This document shows, piece after piece, positions 10,025 through 18,530 of a stretch of DNA of 64,000 nt. The stretch comes from Melitaea cinxia (Eukaryota; Arthropoda; Insecta; Lepidoptera; Nymphalidae): NCBI RefSeq assembly GCF_905220565.1, contig NC_059406.1:13526001-13590000 (forward strand), read 5' to 3'. The position numbers and the translations under genes are program-made. Below the pieces are notes generated by a model. That model worked only from the letters and a program-made list of their open reading frames with translations. It was not told where the DNA came from and did no database searches. How positions within the stretch are numbered: position 1 is the stretch's first letter; every line of letters begins with the position of its first letter.

Positions 10025-10322
10025 CGTATTATTTGCACTCAAATGTCTAAAGTAAAAAAAAAAAAAACGTAAATTACACCATTGGACAACAAGTTAAAAA
10101 AAATATTAGAAGTCGTCCAGCAGTCAGGAGATGCACCGAGTAAACAAAGAGCTTGGAATATTATTGGTGACGCCTTGCCATACAAAGACATTGCGACATT
10201 TGTAGTTTTATAAATCTTTAAAAGATAACGAGGAAAAACGCAAAGCATTGGTATTTAAAAACTATCCAAATATTATTCACAAAGATTTACAAATTATTAA
10301 AATGTTGTTAGCAAAAGATTGA

Positions 10323-10569
10323 AAAATTATAGGTTGTCACCGGTAGAACAAGCATTATTTATATTAATATATATGATGATGATTTATATTGTATTGTTAA
10401 TTACAGTCAGTGAAGTATTTTAATGTAATTTAACTAGTGCATCATTATAATAAAAATATAGTTACTATCAACATGTGTTTACAATTATTAATCCCATTTT
10501 TTTATAAATGGAAAATATTCGGCATTTAATTTTTTGGGTAGTAATAGCAGTTAAGCGAGGTCTAATATT
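10323..10569. other. AT-rich DNA
   Basis: Nothing recognised. It leads into the second minisatellite without a sharp edge. Confidence 0.4.
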
Positions 10570-11342
10570 GGCAATACAGCATGGCCTAGTCCTGGGAATT
10601 AGGCATGGCCCGATCTTGCTAACCAAGTCAGGCCCGGTCCCGGCAACCAACCCTGGTCAAGTCCCGGCACCCAAGCCTGGCCCATCGTTATCCTTCCAGA
10701 CTTCTACCAAAACTGGGCCAAGCCCGGCTCAGTCCCGGCAACCAAACCTGGCCCAGTCCCGGTAACCAAACCTGGCCCAGTACCGGCACCCAAGCCTGGC
10801 CCATCGTTATCATTCCAGACTTCTACCAAGACTGGACCAAGCCTGGCTTACAAGTCTGGCCCAGTCTCGACAACCAAGCCTGGCCCAGTCCCGGCAACCT
10901 AGCCTGGCCCAGTCCCGGCGACCAAGCCTGGCCCAGGCCTGGCCCATCTTTATCATCCCAGACTTCTACCAATACTGGGACAAGCCTGGCTTGCAGGCTT
11001 GGCCCAGTCCTGGCGATCAAGCCTGGCCCAGTCCCGGTGACCATGCCTGGCCCAGTCGCGGCGACCAAGCCTGGCCCAGGCTTGGGCCATCGTTATCATC
11101 CCAGACTTCTACCAATACTGGGACAAGCCTGGCTTGCAGGCTTGGCCCAGTCCTGGCGATCAAGCCTGGCCCAGTCCCGGTGACCATGCCTGGCCCAGTC
11201 CCGGCGACCAAGCCTGGCCCAGGCTTGGGCCATCGTTATCATCCCAGACTTCTACCAATACTGGGACAAGCCTGGCTTGCAGGCTTGGCCCAGAGTTTTA
11301 CATAGTTGGGCCAAGCCTGGGTCAGGCTTGGCCCCGTGGTAC
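10570..11342. repeat. GGCC-rich minisatellite, 24-bp subunits in a 143-bp higher-order unit
   Basis: The marker cagacttctacc occurs at 10697, 10816, 10959, 11102 and 11245: spacing 119 once, then 143 three times. Within a unit, a roughly 24-bp module (cctggcccagtcccggcgacc and variants) repeats several times. The left edge is diverged. The right edge reads ggccccgtggta and then tttcctgtatggg (11343-11355). The composition resembles the 4.2-6.5 kb array but the unit differs. Open frames rich in AWPSPGD repeats are artefacts of a period divisible into codons. Confidence 0.93.
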
Positions 11343-11355
11343 TTTCCTGTATGGG

Positions 11356-11399
11356 TTGCCATCAGATGAGCCGTACGCTTGTTTGCCGACCTAGTTGTA
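11356..11399 (+). mobile_element. 'cacagcaggaaa' family, 3' tail only
   Basis: ttgccatcagatgagcc followed by gtacgcttgtttgccgacc and tagttgtat matches the 3' tail of full copies such as 32762-32964. The minisatellite sits immediately upstream, where full copies would have gtaatcgctt. Confidence 0.7.
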
Positions 11400-11768
11400 T
11401 ATATTAAGAAGAAAAAAAACAATATTACTACTAATACGAAAGTTACTCTTTAGAAGCGTAACAAATAAAGACTAAAAAACTACAAAATTCGTACAATAAT
11501 AAATTAATATAATTAAAATACGACTGATTTCGATTTCTGTCAAAAATAAAGTAAATAAAAAAGACACGAATAACCTATTAATATACACCATCTTCAATTC
11601 GGTTTCACATCTTACCCTGTCATTGTTTCGTTACTTAAATTAATTAAATTACTTTATCAGACATCACTTCATTCAAATTTTCTATCTCATATATTACAAA
11701 TGTTAACTAGTTTCTACAAGGAAATCGAACATTAGTAAACATTCAAATAACTATTACTAAAATTTACG
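11400..11768. other. AT-rich intergenic DNA
   Basis: No feature recognised. Confidence 0.5.
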
Positions 11769-12099
11769 TGTGGTACTGTGTGGTCACGGCTGTAATAATA
11801 TAGGCGCCTCCTCTCTTCCCGTGGGTGTCGTAAGAGGCAACTAAGGGATAACACAGTTCCACTACCACCTTGGAACTTAAAAAGCCGACCGATGGCGTGA
11901 TAACCATTCAACTTCTGGCTTTGAAATACACAAGCCGAAGACGGGCATCAGCGTCTTAGGTGCGACAAAGCTAGCCCTGCGGTCACCAACCCGCCTGCTC
12001 AGCGTGGTGACTATGGGCAAAACACATGAGTTCACGCCATTTTTGACGTGAACTTTTGGAGGCCTATGTCCAGCAGTAGACTGTATTAGGCTGAAGTGG
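11769..12099 (+). mobile_element. RTE-tailed short element (non-tRNA head)
   Basis: Contains cttcccgtgggtgtcgtaag, ccactaccaccttggaac, cgacaaagctagccctgcgg and ends ggcctatgtccagcag and ggctgaagtgg, nearly identical to the end of the RTE element at 3057-3092. A near-perfect hairpin (12030-12053, 10-bp arms, one mismatch, TTTT loop) lies upstream of the tail. Relatives: 43358-43586 and 61777-62098 on plus, and a 3' fragment at 18256-18402 on minus. No coding frame. It is probably a non-autonomous element using RTE enzymes, or a 5'-truncated relative of RTE. Confidence 0.75.
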
Positions 12100-12445
12100 A
12101 AGTGGAAAATTTATTTGATAATAAAATTTAAAATGCAATTCTTATGAAAAATGTTAATAACCATATTTAAACAAAAATTAAATCTAGCGACAAGTTTGTC
12201 GCACTACGTTCTTGATGTCGCTCATTTGACTTCAATCTAAACTGGGTAATCTATTACGCCTGTAACTAATGTTTTTAAAGTTTTCTCATATATCAGCTGT
12301 TCTTTTTCTCGTATAAGGTGTGTACATAAATCCATACAAATGTAATAAAGGCGAAGTACGTACGTATATTTCATACTTAAGTTGCTTAACTGATTTAAAT
12401 GAAGTATGAGTATGTGTAAATAATGTAACGTGACAATAAAAAAAC
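12100..12445. other. AT-rich intergenic DNA
   Basis: No feature recognised. Confidence 0.5.
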
Positions 12446-12693
12446 GAGTGTGCTTTAGATCACACGACTGAAGTAAAACTTCTTTAGCAATAGGCCAGCA
12501 TAATAGGCCTGACTTAGATATACGAAACGTAACTGGCTATGAGAGAAAGAGAGAAAGAAAATGTGTGCTCGCGCCTCTCTCTTTTGCTCCGTTCGCCTCA
12601 CCCTATCACACTTTTCGCAACGCTCTCGTCACGCATACACCAGCTCAAGTGCCACTCCCCAAGTCAAGCGTGCCTAAAGAAGTTTTGCTTCAA
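12446..12693. mobile_element. Short element with 18-bp inverted repeats
   Basis: gaagtaaaacttctttag (12470-12487) is matched in inverted form by ctaaagaagttttgcttc (12674-12691), 17 of 18 bases. A hairpin gtgtg/cacac lies just outside the left repeat (12448-12465) and is shared with the related copy at 56312-57133, so the element extends at least to about 12446. The centre is pyrimidine-rich. No target duplication was found, so the class is open. Confidence 0.6.
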
Positions 12694-13525
12694 TAATCAA
12701 TACAGTAAAAATAGAAACGAAACGAAAGAACACAATATATACAAAGAAATAATCACATCTATTTACATTGGCCAAATGTTAATAGTTATATTATTAAATA
12801 AAATGAAATACTAAATAAGATTTAAAAAAAAAACCTTACATGTCTCGATGTTTTTCGATTCCATTTCTTTCTTTGTTTCTTAATATTATTAACATTATAC
12901 TACATTATTTGATTTTGAAGAATAAGTGAATTTTCTTTAAAATATTTCTTTTGTTGTTTTTCTAATTAAAAGCCATCTTGTCTAGTTTTTATCAAAGAAT
13001 AAATAAGAAAATACTAAACGAAATTCTTAATTTTCGAAAGGTTACAATCATGTCTTTTGTGTTTTAAGATCATTTGCTTTATTACATACTTGTTGCCCGG
13101 ACTGTTCGTTCGACTGTTCGACCGGACTTCGTTCTGTCAAAAGTTAATAGTAATTTTTTTTTTTTTGTATTAAAACCTTTCGTGGGCCTTAAGGAACATA
13201 CAAAAAAAAAACAAGTTAGCCAAATCGTACGAGCCATTCTCGAGATATGCGCTTAGCAACGTTCATTTTAATTTATAAAGATTAAATACGTCAATAAAAT
13301 AACTCTTACCGTCAGGTATGTTTACTTTGTACATTTTTATTTAATTTTTAAAGCTAATTTATTCAACCATTTTGCGTACAATCTCGAGCAGACCCATAAA
13401 CTAGAATAGTGGCTTATCTTAATTATATTATAAAAATGATAATGTGGAAATATTATATTCACTATAGTCCAGAATACCAGTTAATATAATAACACAATTA
13501 TATTGATTTATAAAACCAACACCCA
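12694..13525. other. AT-rich intergenic DNA
   Basis: No supported feature. Homopolymer runs (T at 13155, A at 13204) only. Confidence 0.5.
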
Positions 13526-13927
13526 TTTTTAGGGTTTCGTACCTCAAAAGGAAAATACGGAACCCTTATAGGATCACTTTGTTGTCCGTCTGTTTGTCAA
13601 GACCCTTTTTCTCCGGAACACGTGGAGGTTCCAAGCTGAAATTCATATCAAATACTCAGGTCTACTTGGACTACCCCTTGGAGCTGTGAAAAAAACTTTT
13701 AAGCCAACGCAATCAACAGATACTGCCGTTTTACTGCAAATTTTCGACTTTCGCAATTTAATCAAAACCTATATGGTACTTCCCGTGGACTCAGAATCTT
13801 GAAATTTAGTACCAAGCAACGTATTATAGCAAAGGTAATGGAAAAATTATGAAAAGCATAAATTCATATAAAAAATATTTTTAATAATTTTCTTCAACTC
13901 GACTCGCACTTGGCTGGATTTTTTTAC
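13526..13927 (+). mobile_element. Common lepidopteran dispersed repeat, about 400 bp
   Basis: Starts tttttagggtttcgtacc, contains aaaatacggaaccctt, tgttgtccgtctgtttgtc, caaatactcaggtctac and cccgtggactcagaatc, and ends gactcgcacttggctgg plus T run. I recall this set of phrases as a widespread repeat in moths and butterflies. Its transposon class is not evident here and it has no coding frame. Confidence 0.65.
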
Positions 13928-14495
13928 AATGTCCTGGTGGATACTGATTACAAATACTTATGTTCTTGATTGTAATAACAAAATTTACTCAATGATTCTT
14001 ATATAAATCTCAAGTAAACTTAAGTATTCCAAAAGGATCCGGAAATCGACAAATAACAAAGTGTCTCTGTAAACAACAGTCCGTTAGGAGATCAAGTTTT
14101 TTGATAAGCGTTATTTTATTTTTCCATTTTCAAATAATAATAAAAAGTATTTAAGGCTACGTTTGATGACTGTTCCGGAGACCTGTCGAGCAAATCGTTC
14201 TGTTGAACTTTTTAAACGCTTATTAGGGTCTCGGGTTGACAAAGTACTAACAGAAGATTGATACCAATCCGTTGCTCTATCTGCTGTATATCTATCGACC
14301 TATGACTATGACCTATACACTTACAAATAAAATATACTAACATAAAAATGGAAGCTAGTCGTCATAAAGTAATTATCTTAAGTATTATCTTTTATTTGAC
14401 GTTTTTAGCTTTATCTTACGAAATGGAATGTATTTTAAAGTGTACGAATACTACAAAATTATGTCACGTCACACTTGTTTTATTTTATCTAAATA
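13928..14495. other. AT-rich intergenic DNA
   Basis: No gene or recognised repeat. Confidence 0.5.
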
Positions 14496-14640
14496 CTAGC
14501 GACCCGCCCCGGCTTCGCACGGGTGCAATGCTGATACTAAATATGCTACAGAATATTATATACTGGCTAATCTCTGAACTGATTTTGACGGGGCTTTCAC
14601 TGGCAGATAGCTGATGAAGTAAGGAGTAGCTCGGCTCTTA
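14496..14640 (-). mobile_element. Helitron-like 3' end fragment
   Basis: On the minus strand the end reads acccgtgcgaagccgggg, then a short spacer and CTAG (14496-14499) followed by T. Helitrons end with a small hairpin about a dozen bases before CTRR and insert between A and T, which fits. The related end at 46915-46961 is on plus. Sequence to 14640 includes ttcactggcagatagctg, shared with the Helitron-like piece at 21467. Confidence 0.6.
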
Positions 14641-16269
14641 CGTTTTCAAGCAATTTTCTTAAGAATGTACTGCACTGATATGTAGGAGCACGCTACAGAC
14701 CGTACGTACGGTTACGTAGCGCCAAAGTTATATAAAATATATGTGTATACAGAATAGTTCAGGACTTAACTCTTCCCAGTGAGAAATGATTAAATATTAA
14801 TATAAATGATTTAAGTGATATAATTTTTACGGTCGGTTGTTTGGTGCCGCAGGTTGAAAAGCCTCCAACTTGACGTAACAAAACAAAGGGAAGCCTTTGT
14901 TTTGCTCACCTTCGTAGCTCTGAGGTTAAGTAATCACTCAAGGGATATATTCATTTCCTATTGTTATGTATTCATGCTTGAAACACGTTTAAGCAAGGTA
15001 TAGTCAAATTATGTCCATAACTGTATTTCCCGTAACCTAATCATTTGTTATGAAAACAATGTGAAAATGGAAATGGAAAATCTGTAAGAAATACATAGTA
15101 ACATACATACAAGTAATTATAGTTAAAAAATAAATTGAAATAAATAATACATATAAACGTGCTTAAGTTCATAGTTGTCATTGTCAAACTATACATTTTT
15201 GGTTCAACACAGTGTAATTGTTACTCTACCCTCACATTAATTATTGTTATTTGTTAACATGTTATTACAAATAATATACTTGTGATGAGCATGCAATGTA
15301 AATTTTTGCTTAAAATATGTAACGAAGGAGACTGATATCTAAGATACAGACTATGCCTAGTTAAATGTCATGATGAAAAATAAAGAAATGTAATGTAAAT
15401 GTATTAAGTTACATAAGCTACATAAATGTGTACAGTTTAAAACTCTTACGTAATTAATTTTTAAAATAATATCGATAAAAAAACAAGATTAAAATCATTT
15501 TTATATAGTTGAGCATAACTTTTTAATACTTAACTTACTGTTATATTTATTTAAAAACAACGTATCTTTGATGCTTGCTAAACTTTAACGTACAAATTCT
15601 AAAGGAAATACATAAAATAATTCACTACCAAGACGAATAAAACCTTAATCAACATTTACTGAAAAAATAAAATCATATTTTGTATAGCTTTTCCAAAACA
15701 ACCCACTATTATATTATATTGCTAAAGACAATTAAAAATGTAATTACTTTCATATTTACAAAGAATATTTGAAAGTGATAAACTTATTTAATCGAAGCCT
15801 TCTCGCAGATTCTGATCAAAAAAATAAATTGGGTAATTTTATTGGTCTACTCGCTTGGAAAATTAATAATTTTAGTAATTAATTATTTCTGAACACCCTT
15901 TCCAGTAATTAACATTGTATTATCTATTCAATTTTGTTATTATAATATTGATAGGATTTGGAATAATGTATTTAGGCAAATATTAAAAATACGTTCTTAT
16001 CTTATTTGTTAGTTATAGCTAAATTAAAAAAAAAAACTGTTCTGTTTAATAAGTAATGCTCAATCAATCCAAGCCAAGATGGTCCAGTAAGTAGATAGCT
16101 TTAATGAATGAGAATGTACTAATAGCAATTTTTTTTTTTTTTTTTGTAAAAATTCACTCGTCCCTTTCGTTTTTGCCATAATAAGGTCATATCTATCGCT
16201 AAAAAAGAATTCGACACTTAGCTTCAAAATATCTCCACGAACTTAAATTTATATTTTCTCAAAACTATT
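14641..16269. other. AT-rich intergenic DNA with two small inverted repeats
   Basis: 14699-14712 is the perfect palindrome accgtacgtacggt. 14879-14904 is an 11-bp stem caaaacaaagg/cctttgttttg with a GAAG loop. The rest is AT-rich with no frame or repeat recognised. Confidence 0.6.
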
Positions 16270-16322
16270 AGAACCTTAACAAGGTATATACGATAAAAGC
16301 TCGTGCAAAGTGTTAAGGTTCT
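16270..16322. repeat. Inverted repeat, 12-bp perfect arms
   Basis: agaaccttaaca (16270-16281) and tgttaaggttct (16311-16322) are exact complements around a 29-base spacer. A third partial copy, ttaaggttc, lies at 16349. Confidence 0.85.
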
Positions 16323-16375
16323 CCGTCGTTTCTAAGACACTTAAAATTTTAAGGTTCAAAATTCATAAAATTCAC

Positions 16376-16470
16376 CTTACATGGTAATAAAGTGCGTCTT
16401 CGAGGGATGTTTGACAGGCCCCATTAATTTGCTCCATAACTGGAATGATGTTGAAGCGTAATAAAGTACG
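16376..16470 (+). repeat. Diverged non-coding repeat, copy A1
   Basis: taataaagtgcgtcttcgag, then tttgacaggccccattaatt and ccataac. Aligns by eye to A2 (24560-24660) over about 80 bp, and its core to B1 (16850-17010) and B2 (26212-26362). Function unknown. Confidence 0.5.
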
Positions 16471-16849
16471 CTGAAAACGGCTCACTGAATTTTCGTAAAC
16501 GTTAAAATTATATAAACGATGATAATACTTTTAGTTCGTTAAAAACATGTACAAATATAAAATTAAATTATCTTAAATTTCACTTTCCGTGTTTCGAAAA
16601 GGTAAACTTAGCTTTTCGAATTATAAAAAAAATATAATAAAATATAATAACATAAAAGGTATCCATAAATTAAGAAAGGAAGCAGAATAGATACATAAAA
16701 ATTATCTTCCAAAACAAGAACTTAAAAACTTTAATAAATATTTCACAGCCGGATAGAATTATTTTTTCACCGTAATTAAAATATATATTGTTTGTCATAA
16801 TTATTATTTGTGTTTCCGTTACGCTTATACGTACATAACGCAATTTTAT

Positions 16850-17010
16850 TGCGTTATTGTCGGTGCGAGTGAAAGATGGGTTCTCTTCACAAGGAGCGTC
16901 TTCAACGTGCTCTGACAGCCATCATTAATTTTATACGCAATAGGGCCTGAACAATTTATTCAGGTTTGAGTTAAATAAATTTACAGATCCCTCTCGAGAT
17001 ATCTGTGGAT
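16850..17010 (+). repeat. Diverged non-coding repeat, copy B1
   Basis: Shares ttattgtcggtgcgagtgaa, tctgacagccatcattaatt and ctgtggatgta with B2 at 26212-26362 over about 150 bp; the core gcgtcttc followed by tgacag and cattaatt is also in A1. Confidence 0.5.
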
Positions 17011-18044
17011 GTATGCGATGTTTACAATTTCTTTTGAAGTCAAATTTGTTTTATGATTTCCTTTTCATATCCAAAAATGTAGACAAAAGAACTGAAATAT
17101 TAGGCAGAAATAATGATATTGGGTAATTTGAGTTATACAAAATAGTGTTTCTTGTACGATTTTCAATAACTAATTGATTTGATTAAATTAATGAATTATA
17201 AGTTACCTATACCGAGGCAACATCAATAATATCATATGTCTGCAAAACTGTTTTTATTGTTGTTTTCTACGATAGATCGGTCGTGTTCACTGACCGTAGT
17301 GCCTAGCACTATCGCCCAGATTTTCCTTTATGTGCCATCAAAAAATAACGTCATATTATCTGAGCTGAAACGTCAAGCATAGATAAAAGAAACATCTACT
17401 GTCACACGTATAAGTTTATGTACAATAATAAAGCTAGTATAAACCACAAAAATAACACACTCTTTGTTTATTTATCTCAGGTGCTTTTTAAAACAATATA
17501 AATATGCCATAAAAAGTTATTTCCTAACTGTGAAAGGTGATTGAAATGAAATAACAATGACTATTTTTTATGTTTAAATTTCAGACGGCTCAAACAGTAT
17601 GGCGTGTTTAGTAAAGCAATTTCAACAGGTGGAAATAAAACGTTTGACTTTACAACCACCCAAATATGATACAAGTTTGATGTAGGTTTGGGGATACGTT
17701 TTAGAATTTGTAACGAAAGCGACCTGTTATATTATGTAGCCTTAGTACACAGTAAAGTGGAAGAGAAATTGTGAATAGAAGAAGACTTGGAAAACTTAGC
17801 TAGCTTTTAAGAGAGCTACTTAGGTACACTTAAGCCTTCCTCTACCTCATCTAAGTTTATTATTTGTACAAAATAATACTGAAGTTCGAAGAAACACTGA
17901 CAAAGAACTACGTTTTTAAAAACTACTACTAGGTAACTGAAAATTCACTTATAAAATTTCTGAAAAAATAAATAAAATTATTTCTAAAATTATTTAAAAC
18001 AAAATATTTACCATGTTTTTTGGAGTTCACTCTTTAAGAATCGA
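17011..18044. other. AT-rich intergenic DNA
   Basis: No supported feature. Confidence 0.5.
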
Positions 18045-18530
18045 TTTTCATATAAGGCCCCCGGTGTGAAAAAATATGAGGAGTAAAATTTACCGAATGA
18101 ACGACCTCGTTACGTTTTTTTTAATGCCATTTATCTTATATTGGATATGGAGTTACGATTTCCGATAGATAGCGTTATTTGATTCGCTTATTTCCGATAG
18201 ATGGCGTTGTTTGATTCGTTTATTTCCGATAGATGGCGTTGTTTTTTTTTTTTTTAATTCATCATTCATCATCATTACAGCCTATCACAGTCCACTCCTG
18301 GACATAGGCCTCCATAAGTTTACGCCAAAAATAGCGTGAACTCATGTGTTTTGCACATAGTCACCACGCTGGGCAGGCGGGTTGGTGACCGCAGTGCTGG
18401 CTGATTTTTTTATTTACCACTTGATATGGTATTAATCTTTTTCTTAGACTAGTAAACCTTTTTTTGTGCCTGTTTAGAGAGTCGATCTAAAGGAGTAAAC
18501 TCCATCATGCGTTGGAGTTAACACAAATTT
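18045..18530 (+). mobile_element. Dispersed repeat 'ggcccccggtgtg', interrupted by an RTE-tailed insertion
   Basis: Left part 18045-18254 has gaatcgattttcatataagg, atgaggagtaaaattta and three tandem 32-bp units (tttccgatagatggcg at 18159, 18191, 18223). Right part 18403-18530 has accacttgatatggtattaa and ctaaaggagtaaactcca. The same order is uninterrupted at 58130-58400 (minus), so 18255-18402 is a later insertion. Another copy: 36060-36290. Confidence 0.65.
18256..18402 (-). mobile_element. RTE-tailed element, 3' fragment with (ATG)n-like tail
   Basis: Reads ttcatcattcatcatcatt, then acagcc, ggacataggcct, catgtgttttgcacatag and gggcaggcgggttggtgacc: the reverse complement of the 3' half of the 11769-12099 family. 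The CAT-rich edge is the microsatellite tail typical of RTE-mobilised copies. Confidence 0.75.

Larger units (their letters stand above)
8450..10322 (+). pseudogene. Possible decayed THAP-domain gene remnant in three exon-like pieces
   Basis: Piece 1, about 8450-8577, reads WPPKKDEDKR (8471-8500) and, after a frameshift, NKWVELE (from 8503), like the central helix region of THAP zinc fingers; it ends at a consensus donor gtgagt (8578-8583). Piece 2, 8808-8998, starts after tttcag, reads DYNQGSRRLKNP (8810-8845), like the THAP C-terminal DF-x-G-x-RRLK region, then after frameshifts an acidic linker (VESTESESMIDLNTEP; EPDKSDEAACES), and ends at aaag/gt. Piece 3, about 10025-10322, follows tttgcag and reads QQSGDAPSKQRAWNIIGD, then after a shift KSLKDNEEKRKALVF and a stop at 10320-10322. 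No zinc-binding cysteines are visible and several frameshifts are present, so it is broken. The THAP call is inference from short motifs, and piece 3 is unrecognised. Chance similarity remains possible. Confidence 0.35.

Noticed and set aside
10508..11394. Overlapping frames of 64-104 codons rich in GP, AWPS and TGPG repeats
   Set aside because: They are translations of the GGCC-rich tandem array, present on both strands in several frames.
14699..14712. 14-bp palindrome accgtacgtacggt as a regulator site
   Set aside because: A single short palindrome with no neighbouring gene; listed only as a small inverted repeat.
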